Shown here: positions 23,867-32,532 of the stretch, one piece after another
Numbering within the stretch: the first letter of the stretch is position 1
Layout of the letters: the number at the start of each line of letters is the position of its first letter
Assembly (NCBI GenBank): GCA_017541035.1
Contig: JAFXZW010000085.1
Span: forward strand, 1 to 39,043
Source of the DNA: Eubacterium sp.
GTDB lineage: Bacteria > Bacillota > Clostridia > Lachnospirales > Lachnospiraceae
Length of the DNA: 39,043 nt
Direction: 5' to 3'
Made by a program: the position numbers and the translations under genes
Notes under the pieces: model-generated
What the model was told of the DNA's origin: nothing
The model's input: only the letters and a program-made list of their open reading frames with translations
Databases searched by the model: none

Positions 23867-24886
23867 TTATGGCAGTTCAACCAGTTCTCCCCCGTTGAGC
23901 CCGCTTTTGATGATCAGGTAGTTGCCTACCCGGTCCCCGGGTTCCACGATGACGGCGTGGCACATTTCATTTTCATCTACGGTATAAACAAAATATTTTC
24001 CGTCCTTATCATAGACTGCCTGGCGGTTTACATAACACACATCTTTCAACGGTGCCAGATCGAATTCCAGCATCAGGTTCTTCTCCAGCAGCTCACCGTC
24101 CATTCCCTCCGGTCGGAAATACACCAGATCCGGGTTCTCGCCCTCCGGCGGATCCACAACCGTAAGGGGATATTCCACATTCCTGAGCTTCGCCGTCACC
24201 TGTTCTCCCGTATGGAAGCTGTATTCCGCCTTTTTCTCCACGGTATAAAGTCTCTTGCTGGTTTCCACCCGGATCATATCCATGTCCGGTGCGATATAGC
24301 CTTCAATGAATACGCTGGAAATGTAGCTTACATGGCCGTCTTCTCCGGCCACCAGATTCAGCCTTCCGTAGGTCTCCTTCACATCCGCAATATAGAGCCG
24401 TGCCACCTCGATGCTCCTGTTCAGCTGGGTGATCCGGTTGCCGTAATCCAAAGAGGGATCGATCCGCATCAGCTTCCGCAGATGCTCGATCTCCCGGCCG
24501 GCTTCGGAAATGACCCGCTCATTGTCGGTAATCCGCTGATCCAGGACCTCGGAGTGGAAGGACACCAGAACGTCCCCCTTCTTCACTGCATCCCCCACAC
24601 TGACATGGATCTGATCCAGAGTCATCCGGTAGGTTCCGTAGAATTCATCGAATTCCGAACGGGTCAGGCGGTATTTCACCACCTCATACCCCAGCAGATC
24701 CAGCCTTGCGGAATAAGCAGGCACAAGATCCCCCCGGATCACGGGTGTGGTTCGGGGGGATACAGCATACCAGGTCGGTTCAGCGGCCGGTACAAGCTCC
24801 GCCTCCTTCGCCTGTCCGCAGCCGGAAAGGACCAGTGCAGGCAAAATGCAGAGCAAAAGATTCAGTTTTCTTTTTCCGTTCTTCAT
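23867..24886 (-). CDS. Efflux adaptor-like lipoprotein (first gene of ABC operon)
   Basis: The 339-residue protein has a classic lipoprotein signal, hydrophobic 9-20 then LSGC with Cys23. It contains a lipoyl-like segment VSVGDAVKKGDVLVSFHSEV followed by a helical hairpin (about 112-165) and a beta-barrel region. A C-terminal domain ends in PGDRVGNYLIIKSGLNGGE, matching the membrane-proximal region of HlyD/MacA adaptors. It is shorter than the next gene's product and lacks the acidic insert, so the two may assemble together. ATG 24886 follows AGGG. It heads the operon, with a promoter and direct repeats immediately upstream. Confidence 0.85.
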   Translation of the reverse strand: MKNGKRKLNLLLCILPALVLSGCGQAKEAELVPAAEPTWYAVSPRTTPVIRGDLVPAYSARLDLLGYEVVKYRLTRSEFDEFYGTYRMTLDQIHVSVGDAVKKGDVLVSFHSEVLDQRITDNERVISEAGREIEHLRKLMRIDPSLDYGNRITQLNRSIEVARLYIADVKETYGRLNLVAGEDGHVSYISSVFIEGYIAPDMDMIRVETSKRLYTVEKKAEYSFHTGEQVTAKLRNVEYPLTVVDPPEGENPDLVYFRPEGMDGELLEKNLMLEFDLAPLKDVCYVNRQAVYDKDGKYFVYTVDENEMCHAVIVEPGDRVGNYLIIKSGLNGGELVELP

Positions 24887-24927
24887 ACGTCTGGCCCTTC
24901 ACCGTTTTTCCGCGTTGTTATATTCAT

Positions 24928-24956
24928 ATCATACACAGAAATGTATCTAAAATGTA
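24928..24956 (-). promoter_or_regulatory. Promoter of the ABC export operon
   Basis: On minus, a -10 box TATGAT (24933-24928) has only a poor -35 hexamer TACATT (24956-24951) at 17 nt. That -35 region lies inside tandem repeats, so the promoter probably needs an activator. Confidence 0.5.
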
Positions 24957-24968
24957 TCCAAATGCATC
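24939..24968 (-). promoter_or_regulatory. Three phased direct repeats, candidate activator site
   Basis: AAATGTATC, AAATGTATC and AAATGCATC begin at 24939, 24950 and 24960, that is 11 and 10 bases apart, about one helical turn. They cover and precede the -35 region. Tandem repeats at helical spacing are the usual binding pattern of OmpR-type response regulators. No two-component genes are in the window. Confidence 0.55.
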
Positions 24969-24983
24969 CTTATCGCGATTTTT

Positions 24984-26180
24984 CTAGTCTTTATTCTTTG
25001 CTTTCCGGAGCATAAATTTCCGGGCAATGTTTATACCGATGCGATAGGGGAAAGGCCGAAGCTCCCTGTCTGCCTCCTTCAGCTTCTCCCGGATCGGAAG
25101 GCTCTGAGGACAGTGGAGCTCACATTTTCCGCACTCGATGCACTGGGTGGCAAAGCAGGGTTCCTTCGTGAGACTGACGGTCTGCGCAAATTCCATACGT
25201 CCGTTATGCTTATTTTCGGAATACATGGTATTGTAGCAGCGGAAAATGCCCGGAATGTCCACTCCCTTGGGACAGGGCATGCAGTACCGGCAGCCGGTGC
25301 AGCCCACCTTCTCCCTGGACTTAATGATTTCCTTAACCTTGCCAATGATCTTCTTTTCCCGGTTGGTGAGACAGCCTGCCCCGGCCTCGGAGGCCACCCG
25401 GCAGTTCTCCTTTACCATTTCCACGGAATTCATTCCGGACAGAACACAGGTTACCTCCGGCTGGTCATACAACCATCGGAAAGCAAGCTCTGCAGGAGTT
25501 CTTCCCTCTCCGTACTTTGCGATCAGACGTTTCGCAGGCTCCGGAAGCAGATTCACCAGCTTCCCGCCCCGGAGAGGTTCCATGATGATCACGGGAATTC
25601 CCTTTTCCGCCGCCGCCTTCAGGCCTTTCACACCGGCCTGGGATACCTCATCCAGATAATTATACTGGATCTGGCAGAAATCCCAGTCATAGGCGTTCAG
25701 GATCTTCAGGAAATTCTCCGTATTTCCATGATAGGAAAAGCCTATGTTCCGGATGGCACCGGAGGCCTTCTTCTCCGCGATCCACTCCTCGATCCCCATG
25801 GCAGACAGTTTTTCCCACATGGCCATATCCGTCATATGATGCATGAGATAATAATCCACGTAATCGGTCTGCAGCCTGGATAACTGTTCGTAAAAATATT
25901 TATCCAGCTTATCCCTGTTCACGATCAGATACTGGGGAAGCTTCGTTGCGATCCTGATCTTCTCGCGGAGCTTGTTTTTCGCCACGATCTTTCCCAGCGC
26001 TTCCTCGCTTCCGGGATAAATATAAGCCGTATCATAGTAATTGACGCCCATTTTAAAGGCAGTCATGATCTCCCGTTCCGCTTTGGCCAGATCAATGGAT
26101 GTCCCTTTTTTGGTAAACCTCATGCAACCGTATCCCAGAAGGGAAATGTCATTTCCGTATCTGTCTTTTCTGTATTGCAT
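24984..26180 (-). CDS. Aldo/keto reductase with C-terminal 4Fe-4S ferredoxin-like domain
   Basis: The 398-residue protein has an AKR barrel with the catalytic tetrad Asp50, Tyr55, Lys80 and His114/115 (YYDTAYIY, IATKLP, YYLMHH). A C-terminal domain (about 290-370) has two cysteine clusters, CTGCRYCMPCPKGVDIPG and CIECGKCELHCPQ, typical of two 4Fe-4S clusters. Such proteins are widespread in Clostridia and are thought to couple ferredoxin-like electron transfer to carbonyl reduction; the substrate is unknown. ATG 26180 follows AGGGAGG. A weak promoter lies upstream, and the 97 bases after the stop hold the ABC-operon promoter, with no clear terminator. Confidence 0.92.
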   Translation of the reverse strand: MQYRKDRYGNDISLLGYGCMRFTKKGTSIDLAKAEREIMTAFKMGVNYYDTAYIYPGSEEALGKIVAKNKLREKIRIATKLPQYLIVNRDKLDKYFYEQLSRLQTDYVDYYLMHHMTDMAMWEKLSAMGIEEWIAEKKASGAIRNIGFSYHGNTENFLKILNAYDWDFCQIQYNYLDEVSQAGVKGLKAAAEKGIPVIIMEPLRGGKLVNLLPEPAKRLIAKYGEGRTPAELAFRWLYDQPEVTCVLSGMNSVEMVKENCRVASEAGAGCLTNREKKIIGKVKEIIKSREKVGCTGCRYCMPCPKGVDIPGIFRCYNTMYSENKHNGRMEFAQTVSLTKEPCFATQCIECGKCELHCPQSLPIREKLKEADRELRPFPYRIGINIARKFMLRKAKNKD

Positions 26181-26256
26181 ACTAATCCTCCCTTAAAAAC
26201 CAATCGGCATGTGGCACAAATGCGTTCCTCAGGCCTTATACCCTATCATCAAACAA

Positions 26257-26286
26257 ATTGTAACATATTATTTCTTACTACAACAA
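26257..26286 (-). promoter_or_regulatory. Candidate promoter of the aldo/keto reductase gene
   Basis: On minus, TTGTTG (26286-26281) and TACAAT (26262-26257) have an 18-nt spacer, with a leader of about 70 nt to ATG 26180. It is one of two possible -10 boxes here, the other being TATAAG closer in. Confidence 0.4.
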
Positions 26287-26297
26287 TGAAAAAACGA

Positions 26298-26342
26298 AAA
26301 AAGCCGAAAAGGGACGGTTCATAAATCATCGAGAACCGTCCC
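26298..26342 (-). terminator. Intrinsic terminator of the nhaC transcript
   Basis: On minus, GGGACGGTTC (26342-26333) pairs with GAACCGTCCC (26320-26311) in a 10-bp stem, followed by TTTTCGGCTTTTTTC. It lies 80 bases past the nhaC stop. The GGGACGGT arm recurs in the terminator at 12449-12478. Confidence 0.85.
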
Positions 26343-26422
26343 CCTGGTGTAAAACGTATTTCATTCTGAATTTTATCTTCCAGTCACTCTTTCGTAAGTA
26401 ATTTAAATGATATATGGCAGTT

Positions 26423-28096
26423 CTATTTTACTTTCTCTCCCCTGTCTCCCTCATCATACTCTTCTCTTCCCACGATCCGTTCGATCACGATCAGTGTTCC
26501 GATCATCAGCACAATGGCTATAACAAGAGAAAGGGCAGAATTCTTCAGGTATCCAGCAATCACGTAGGAAACCGCGGACACAGCTGCCACCGTCAGCGCA
26601 TAGGGAAGCTGCGTTGATACATGGTTCACATGGTTCGACTGCGCCCCCGCCGAGGCCATGATCGTCGTATCGGAAATGGGTGAGCAGTGGTCGCCGCAAA
26701 CTGCTCCCGCCAGGCAGGCTGAGATGGAAAGAACCATCATATCACCGCTGGGGAATACGCCCATCACGATGGGAATCAGGATTCCGAAAGTTCCCCAGGA
26801 GGTTCCCGTGGAAAAGGCCAGGCCCAGTGCAACCAGGAAAATCACCGCCGGAAGCAGTGCCTGTAAACCGGCAGCGGAACCGGCTACCATGTCAGCCACA
26901 AAAACCTTTGCCCCCAAAAGACCGGTCATACCGGAATGGGTCCATGCAAAGCAGAGGATCAGAATGGGAGCTACCATGGCGATAAAGCCCTTGGGAATAC
27001 ATTCCATGAATTCCCGGAAGGTCATTACATCCCGAAGCATGTAATAGAAAAAGGTAAATCCAAGAGCCACAATGGAGCCAAGCGCCAGACCTACGGAAGC
27101 ATCCGAATTGGCGAAGGCATCGATGAAGCTTTCACCCTCGAAAAAGCCGCCGGTATATACCATGGCAATGACGCAGCTGATGATCAGTACCAGAACCGGA
27201 AGAACCAGATCCAGAACTCTTCCTCTGGAGTTCGGTTTCTCCTCCTCCTGGCCGATCACCTCACCTGTCGTGAAAAGGTCTCCCTTAATGGCATTGAGTT
27301 CGTGCTTCCTCATGGGACCGAAGTCGACCTTTCGTATGGTGATGTAAAACATCATGATGATGGTCAGCAAGGCGTAAAAATTGCAGGGGATGGTCTTAAG
27401 GAAGGTCTGGAAGCCGTTGATGCCAGCCTCTTCAGGTACCGAAGACGTTACTGCCGCAGCCCAGGAGCTGATGGGCGCAATGATGCAGATCGGAGCTGCC
27501 GTCGCATCGATCAGATAGGCCAGCTTCGCACGGGATATCTTATTGTTGTCCGTTACGGGCCGCATTACGCTGCCGACAGTCAGACAGTTGAAATAATCAT
27601 CCACGAAGATCAGTATACCCAGTGCTATGGTTGCCATCTGCGCGCCTACACGTGTCTTGATATGCCTGGATGCCAGGCGTCCAAAGGCAGCAGAGCCACC
27701 TGCCTTGTTCATCAGTACGACAATGATCCCCAGAACAACCAGGAACACAAGAATTCCCGCATTCCAGCTATCCGTGAGCTTCGGGACAAGACCGGCGGCA
27801 TCTCCGTCGATGTCTTTTCCGAAAAGGATGGTCTGAAGCGCCAGTTCCAGATCAAACTGAGAATAAAGCAGCGCTCCGGTAAAGATACCCAGAAACAGTG
27901 AGGAATAAACCTCTTTTGTCAACAACGCCAGCACGATGGCAACGATCGGCGGAAGCAGGGCTACCCATGTGGCAAAAAACGGACTTTGGTAATCCTCACC
28001 TACCACCACCTTCGTGCAAAGGGTATAAATGATCAACCCGACCATTACAAGCAGGATAAGAGAGATCAACAGTCTTTTCTTAGCACGCGCACTCAT
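26423..28096 (-). CDS. nhaC: Na+/H+ antiporter, NhaC family
   Basis: This 557-residue integral membrane protein has roughly 12 or more hydrophobic segments. It exchanges protons and sodium, or related amino/carboxylic acid pairs, in the NhaC branch. Characteristic stretches are IFVDDYFNCLTVGSVMRPVT near 165-185, APICIIAPISSWAAAV and the C-terminal FSTGTSWGTFGILIPIVMG and CGDHCSPISDTTIMASAG. The last two are conserved across the family. ATG 28096 has GGGAGG 11 bases upstream, just after a small GCCGGT/ACCGGC hairpin (28117-28131). It is 77 bases downstream of cbiC with no terminator between, so it may share that transcript. The transported substrate beyond Na+/H+ is not certain. Confidence 0.93.
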   Translation of the reverse strand: MSARAKKRLLISLILLVMVGLIIYTLCTKVVVGEDYQSPFFATWVALLPPIVAIVLALLTKEVYSSLFLGIFTGALLYSQFDLELALQTILFGKDIDGDAAGLVPKLTDSWNAGILVFLVVLGIIVVLMNKAGGSAAFGRLASRHIKTRVGAQMATIALGILIFVDDYFNCLTVGSVMRPVTDNNKISRAKLAYLIDATAAPICIIAPISSWAAAVTSSVPEEAGINGFQTFLKTIPCNFYALLTIIMMFYITIRKVDFGPMRKHELNAIKGDLFTTGEVIGQEEEKPNSRGRVLDLVLPVLVLIISCVIAMVYTGGFFEGESFIDAFANSDASVGLALGSIVALGFTFFYYMLRDVMTFREFMECIPKGFIAMVAPILILCFAWTHSGMTGLLGAKVFVADMVAGSAAGLQALLPAVIFLVALGLAFSTGTSWGTFGILIPIVMGVFPSGDMMVLSISACLAGAVCGDHCSPISDTTIMASAGAQSNHVNHVSTQLPYALTVAAVSAVSYVIAGYLKNSALSLVIAIVLMIGTLIVIERIVGREEYDEGDRGEKVK

Positions 28097-28173
28097 TTTC
28101 TTTTTTTCCTCCCTCAGCCGGTATCACCGGCGTGTTCAAAATCGATACAAATGTCCTCCCGGGTTAAGCAACT

Positions 28174-28848
28174 CTATTCCTTCTGTTCCGATGAGGAATA
28201 CATGGCGGCATTGATGATGGCTGCGGCTACATTGCTTCCGCCCTTACGGCCGATATTGATAATATACGGAATCTTTCTCTCTTCCGCTTCCTGCAGGATT
28301 TCCTCCTTTGCGTAGACCACGTTGACAAAGCCCACCGGAACACCCACAATGAATGCGGGTTTGTATCCCTCCAGAATGAGATCCCTCAGACGAAGCAGCG
28401 CTGTGGGTGCATTCCCCACAACAAAGATCGTATCGCCTTGAAGCATCGCCGCCTTTTCCATACTGACCATGGCCCGGGTGATATCCCGTTCCTTTGCCTC
28501 CTGCTCCACATCCGGTTCGGACATGAAGCAGAGCATTTCACCACCCAGCTCCTCGATCTTCTTCGCATTGATCCCGGCTTTCGCCATATTCGTATCCGTG
28601 ACAACCCGGGTTCCCTTTTCCAGCAGCTCCCGCAGCTTCTTCACCGCGCCATCCGAGTAGTACAGTGTTTTGGCATACTCAAAATCCGCCGTTGTATGGA
28701 TCACCCTCATGGTTACGGGAAGCTCTTCCTCCGGAAGCTTCAGCTTTCTGGCCGTCAGTCCCTGACGGATAATGCGAAAGCTTTCTTTTTCGATGTCCTC
28801 CGGTCTGCGGAATTCATTTGGCTGTACATTTTTTTCCTGTGTGGTCAT
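28174..28848 (-). CDS. cbiC: Precorrin-8X/cobalt-precorrin-8 methylmutase
   Basis: CbiC/CobH moves a methyl group from C-11 to C-12 of the corrin ring during cobalamin synthesis. The 224-residue protein carries the catalytic His51 in RVIHTTADFEY, a VTDTNMAKAGI segment, VVGNAPTALLRL and GVPVGFVN, all diagnostic. ATG 28848 follows AAAGGA; a TTG start at 28878 would overlap the upstream gene and has a weaker context. It lies 26 bases after the cobD-like gene. No other corrin-ring genes and no cobalamin riboswitch are visible, so the rest of the pathway, if present, is elsewhere. Confidence 0.95.
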   Translation of the reverse strand: MTTQEKNVQPNEFRRPEDIEKESFRIIRQGLTARKLKLPEEELPVTMRVIHTTADFEYAKTLYYSDGAVKKLRELLEKGTRVVTDTNMAKAGINAKKIEELGGEMLCFMSEPDVEQEAKERDITRAMVSMEKAAMLQGDTIFVVGNAPTALLRLRDLILEGYKPAFIVGVPVGFVNVVYAKEEILQEAEERKIPYIINIGRKGGSNVAAAIINAAMYSSSEQKE

Positions 28849-28874
28849 GGAAAACCATCCTTTCCTTTTATCGT

Positions 28875-29948
28875 TCAAACATCCGTAAGAAGCCTTTGCT
28901 CCCTTCGAATGATCTTAATCTCTTCCAGAAGCCGGATCTGCTCTGCTTCCGGACGAACCGCCAGCCGGACATAGCCACCCGGCAGCATATCCTCGCAGCT
29001 TCGCGTAAGAATTCCTCTTCTCAGAAGAGGTTCCGAAAGATTTCCCATCCCGTGAGTCAGAAGGAAAGCCGTATCGGAGGGATATACCCTGATTTCTTCC
29101 TTACGCAGCGCTGCCGTCATTTTATCCCGGAGCTCCTTTACCATCCGCACGGTATCGTCAAGAAAAACTCCCAATTCCTCTTTTCTGTCTCCTGCTGTTC
29201 TCAGTACCGCATCGGCAAAGGAAGAAAGATTCCATTCCGGAAGGGATGCCGTAATCTTTTTTCGCAGTTCACCGTTCCCGGTAAAAAGTAGTCCCAGCCG
29301 AAGTCCCGGCAGGGCAAATATTTTGGTAAATGCACGAAGCACCATAAGATGCGGGTGATCCGCAAGAAGTCTGATCCCGCTTTCCTCGTCCCTTCCCGTA
29401 AATCCATGGAAACATTCATCTATCAGCACGGGGATCCTTCGTTCCTCCGTGAACGCAAGAAGCTTTTTCAGAAAGGAATGATCGACCAGTCTTCCTCCGG
29501 GATTACCGGGACTGATCAGGATCACCAGGTCCGTGTCGTGTCGGATCATAGAGGCAAGGGGTTCCTTTGCCTGAAATCCGTCCTTTTCTGCGGCAGGGCA
29601 TACATCCACAGCACATTTTCCTTCCGCCGCACGGAAGTACCCGGTAAAACAGGGTGCGCTTAGCAGTACCCGGCGGGGGCAAAGTCCGTGAAAAAGAGCC
29701 ATGATCAGCTCGGAAGCCCCATTTCCGGGAATGATGGTATCCGGAGATATCTCACAGCCCAACCGCATTCCGTAAAATGCAGCCGCGGCCCTTCTTCCCT
29801 TTTCCTGCATCGGATCAGGATAAAATGCCGCATCCCTCAGGCCCTGCTCCATGGCTTTCCGGAACGGTTCCGGGCTCCCCAGAGGATTCAGATTCACGGA
29901 AAAATCCAGACGTATTCGGTTTCGGTAACGGTCTCCGCCATGCGCCAT
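28875..29948 (-). CDS. cobD: PLP-dependent aminotransferase fold, likely L-threonine-O-3-phosphate decarboxylase
   Basis: The 357-residue fold-type I enzyme starts MAHGGDRYRNRIRLDFSVNL and NPLG, the N-terminal signature of CobD/CobC proteins. CobD makes the aminopropanol phosphate that links the corrin ring to the nucleotide loop of cobalamin. Active-site residues are seen: ISPGNPGG with Asn149, LIDECF with an Asp near 177, Lys209 in RAFTKIFALPGLRLG and Arg217. A histidinol-phosphate aminotransferase is the main alternative, but the N-terminus and the cbiC neighbour favour CobD. ATG 29948 follows AAAGGAG. The gene lies 11 bases after the transglutaminase-like gene. Confidence 0.82.
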   Translation of the reverse strand: MAHGGDRYRNRIRLDFSVNLNPLGSPEPFRKAMEQGLRDAAFYPDPMQEKGRRAAAAFYGMRLGCEISPDTIIPGNGASELIMALFHGLCPRRVLLSAPCFTGYFRAAEGKCAVDVCPAAEKDGFQAKEPLASMIRHDTDLVILISPGNPGGRLVDHSFLKKLLAFTEERRIPVLIDECFHGFTGRDEESGIRLLADHPHLMVLRAFTKIFALPGLRLGLLFTGNGELRKKITASLPEWNLSSFADAVLRTAGDRKEELGVFLDDTVRMVKELRDKMTAALRKEEIRVYPSDTAFLLTHGMGNLSEPLLRRGILTRSCEDMLPGGYVRLAVRPEAEQIRLLEEIKIIRREQRLLTDV

Positions 29949-29959
29949 GGTCTTCTCCT

Positions 29960-31267
29960 TTAATGATTTCCGTCTGTATACTCCAGAATATAATCTCCTC
30001 TTCTGTACTTCACCTTTACGGGACTCGTCACAGGCGTGAAGGGAATCCCGGTACGGTCAAACCGATAATAATTGGGACGGATCGTATCCGAGAAATGCTG
30101 GATCTGCGCGTCCGTCTGAAGGAAACAGACATTGATATTAAAATAAACCGGAGACGGATCCAGGTGGAACCACCCCTCTGCGATATGGATCAATATCCAG
30201 TAATGCTGTCCGGGGCCGGGATACCTCTCCAGAAGGATTGTTTCAAAGCCTGCCTGATCCAGAAGCTTTTTACAGGTAACGGCATGGGTGAAGCAATCCC
30301 CCGGCTGGCCCTGAAGCCCCTTCAGTGTCTGGGATATGGGATCCCTGGCGGTTCTGGTATTATCCCATGGAACATTCAGACGTACCCAGCGGAAGATATT
30401 GAAGATCTGCTCGATCTCCGTATCCGCCCCCGCTGCAAGCTGACGCGCCATGGTTTCGGACAGGGACTCCACCAGCATCATGTCATCATAATTTTCCGGC
30501 TTCTTCTCCACGCAGACGCAGGCCACCGATTCTGCTGTCCTTCCGTACTTATCCTTTGCCCGGTATACCACCTGATAATTTCCGGGCACATCCGGATCCA
30601 CTCTTGAATTATCGATTTCAAGTACAGGCGATTCATCCAGTGCATCCGTAACCACGACACCGTCCCGGTAGGATATATTCTCCCCCTCCACGATCATGAT
30701 ATTCTGCACGCCCTCAATCACCGGTCCTCTTTCCGGATCATAAACGATAAGCGAGGAGGTAAGGATCGTTCTGTTGCCGCCCTGATCTTCCAATGCAATG
30801 GTAACGGTCTGTTTTCCTTCACTTTTCACATTCGGACCATTCACAAAAACCGTAGTGATCTCCGTTTCATCCTCCATATGGACGATGAAATCCTCCGGTT
30901 TCAGCTTCGTCCCCTTTTCCACAGTCAGGTCTCTGGACTCCCCGGTGGGGGGAATGGTGTCTCTTATGTTCAAAATGGACTGCTTCCTTATGGGTCCAAG
31001 GGAAAAATCCACCGGATACACCCCGGGCTGATCCGGATTCAGTGTCGTGATATCCGTGTCCATCCGGATGATGCTCCATTCCTCCACCTGAAAATCCGCG
31101 GAGGTGGGAATTGCTTCCCCTGCCTCAACAACCACCATGGGCTTGATATTTCCGTAAAAGCGCATGGTTGCAAAGCCCCCCAGAAGGATCACAACCAGAA
31201 GGACTCCCAGGATCCCGATCAGGATCCAGAACCATATCTTTTTCTTTTTTCTTCCTGTCCTTGTCAT
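29960..31267 (-). CDS. Membrane-anchored transglutaminase-like protein with Ig-like domains
   Basis: The 435-residue protein has a basic N-terminus, one membrane helix (about 11-36) and an extracellular part. It holds three beta-sandwich-like units (about 40-255) with spaced V(x)PG(N/V)Y(x)V motifs. A transglutaminase core follows (about 265-385), with the catalytic triad Cys325 in GDCFTHAV, His355 in GQHYWILI and Asp370 in FHLDPSP. Proteins of this type crosslink, hydrolyse or modify surface peptides; the substrate is unknown. ATG 31267 has only a weak GGGA site. A promoter lies at 31337-31365. It is the first gene of a likely operon with cobD, cbiC and nhaC, an odd grouping. Confidence 0.88.
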   Translation of the reverse strand: MTRTGRKKKKIWFWILIGILGVLLVVILLGGFATMRFYGNIKPMVVVEAGEAIPTSADFQVEEWSIIRMDTDITTLNPDQPGVYPVDFSLGPIRKQSILNIRDTIPPTGESRDLTVEKGTKLKPEDFIVHMEDETEITTVFVNGPNVKSEGKQTVTIALEDQGGNRTILTSSLIVYDPERGPVIEGVQNIMIVEGENISYRDGVVVTDALDESPVLEIDNSRVDPDVPGNYQVVYRAKDKYGRTAESVACVCVEKKPENYDDMMLVESLSETMARQLAAGADTEIEQIFNIFRWVRLNVPWDNTRTARDPISQTLKGLQGQPGDCFTHAVTCKKLLDQAGFETILLERYPGPGQHYWILIHIAEGWFHLDPSPVYFNINVCFLQTDAQIQHFSDTIRPNYYRFDRTGIPFTPVTSPVKVKYRRGDYILEYTDGNH

Positions 31268-31336
31268 ATCCCGTAATCATTTCCCGGCAAACCCCGGGAT
31301 TCCTGCGAAAAAAGCCATTTAAGCCCCAACGTTCCT

Positions 31337-31365
31337 ATTTTACATTTATTCTTATATTTTGTAAA
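31337..31365 (-). promoter_or_regulatory. Sigma-A promoter of the transglutaminase-cobD-cbiC transcript
   Basis: On minus, TTTACA (31365-31360) and TAAAAT (31342-31337) are 17 nt apart. It diverges from the trpS promoter with only 10 bp between the two -35 boxes. Confidence 0.6.
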
Positions 31366-31375
31366 GCAGGTCTCC

Positions 31376-31404
31376 TTGACTTTTAAGCCGCAACACATTA
31401 TGAT
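31376..31404 (+). promoter_or_regulatory. Sigma-A promoter of trpS
   Basis: TTGACT (31376-31381) and TATGAT (31399-31404) are 17 nt apart. The leader is about 35 nt, too short for a T-box. Confidence 0.75.
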
Positions 31405-31446
31405 AGGGTCATTCGTGTACTTTATCATAAAAAAGAGGAAAAATGT

Positions 31447-32532
31447 ATGGAAAAGATCATTCTGACCGGTGACCGTCCTACCGGCAAACTGCACCTGGGA
31501 CACTATGTAGGCTCTCTGAAAAGACGTGTTGAACTGCAGAATTCCGGCGAATTCAGCAAGATATTTATCATGATCGCCGATGCACAGGCCCTGACGGACA
31601 ATTTTGATAACCCGGATAAGATCCGCGACAATATCATTGAGGTCGCTCTGGACTACCTCTCCGCAGGCCTGGATCCCGAAAAGGTGAACATTTTCATCCA
31701 GTCTCAGGTTGAGGCTCTTACGGAGCTTACCTTCTACTACATGAACCTGGTTACCGTGTCCCGTCTGGAGCGGAATCCTACCGTAAAGGCTGAGATCCAG
31801 ATGAGAAACTTTGAAACCAGCATTCCCGCCGGCTTCTTCACCTATCCTGTCAGCCAGACCTCAGATATTACAGCTTTCAAGGCCACCGTGGTTCCCGTTG
31901 GTGAGGATCAGCTTCCCATGCTGGAGCAGGCCCGGGAGATCGTCCGGAAGTTCAACTCTCTTTACGGAGAGACTCTTGTGGAGCCGGAAGCCTACGTTCC
32001 GAAGAACGCCGTCTGCTCCCGTCTTCCCGGTACCGATGGCAAGGCAAAAATGAGCAAGTCCCTGGGGAACTGCATCTACCTCTCCGATTCCGAAGAGGAC
32101 GTGAAGAAGAAGGTCATGAGCATGTTCACCGATCCCGGACATCTTCAGGTATCGGATCCCGGAAAGATCGAAGGAAATACGGTATTTACCTACCTGGATG
32201 CTTTCTGCCATGATGAAGACTTCGCAGAGTTCTGCCCGGATTACAGGAATCTGGATGAAATGAAGGAACACTATCAGCGCGGCGGTCTTGGCGATGTCAA
32301 GGTAAAGAGATTCCTGATGAGCGTCCTGAACAAGGAGCTTGCCCCCATCCGTGCACGCCGTGCGCAGTATGAAAAGGACATTCCGGGGGTTTACGAGATC
32401 CTGAAGAAAGGCACCATCGCCGCAAGAGAAGCTGCCAACGCCACACTGGCTGAGGTTAAGGCTGCCATGCGGATCAACTACTTTGAGGATGAGGCCCTGA
32501 TCCGCGGTCAGCAGGAGAAATTCAACTCATAA
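31447..32532 (+). CDS. trpS: Tryptophanyl-tRNA synthetase
   Basis: This class I synthetase charges tRNA-Trp. The 361-residue protein shows the HIGH-type motif HLGH at 16-19, preceded by TGDRPTGKL. The KMSKS loop is at 201-205, with [11 protein letters not shown] and [17 protein letters not shown] between them. It is slightly longer than typical bacterial TrpRS and begins like the TrpRS branch common in Clostridia. ATG 31447 follows AGAGG by eight bases, with a good promoter and a short leader. It is followed after about 110 bases by degV on the same strand. Confidence 0.97.
   Translation: MEKIILTGDRPTGKLHLGHYVGSLKRRVELQNSGEFSKIFIMIADAQALTDNFDNPDKIRDNIIEVALDYLSAGLDPEKVNIFIQSQVEALTELTFYYMNLVTVSRLERNPTVKAEIQMRNFETSIPAGFFTYPVSQTSDITAFKATVVPVGEDQLPMLEQAREIVRKFNSLYGETLVEPEAYVPKNAVCSRLPGTDGKAKMSKSLGNCIYLSDSEEDVKKKVMSMFTDPGHLQVSDPGKIEGNTVFTYLDAFCHDEDFAEFCPDYRNLDEMKEHYQRGGLGDVKVKRFLMSVLNKELAPIRARRAQYEKDIPGVYEILKKGTIAAREAANATLAEVKAAMRINYFEDEALIRGQQEKFNS

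Noticed and set aside
31405-31446. T-box leader for trpS
   Set aside because: The promoter leaves only about 35 nt of leader, far too short, and no T-box core sequence is present.
29949-31446. Cobalamin riboswitch for the cobD-cbiC genes
   Set aside because: The genes are packed with 11- and 26-base gaps, and no B12-box-like sequence is seen upstream of the transglutaminase gene.
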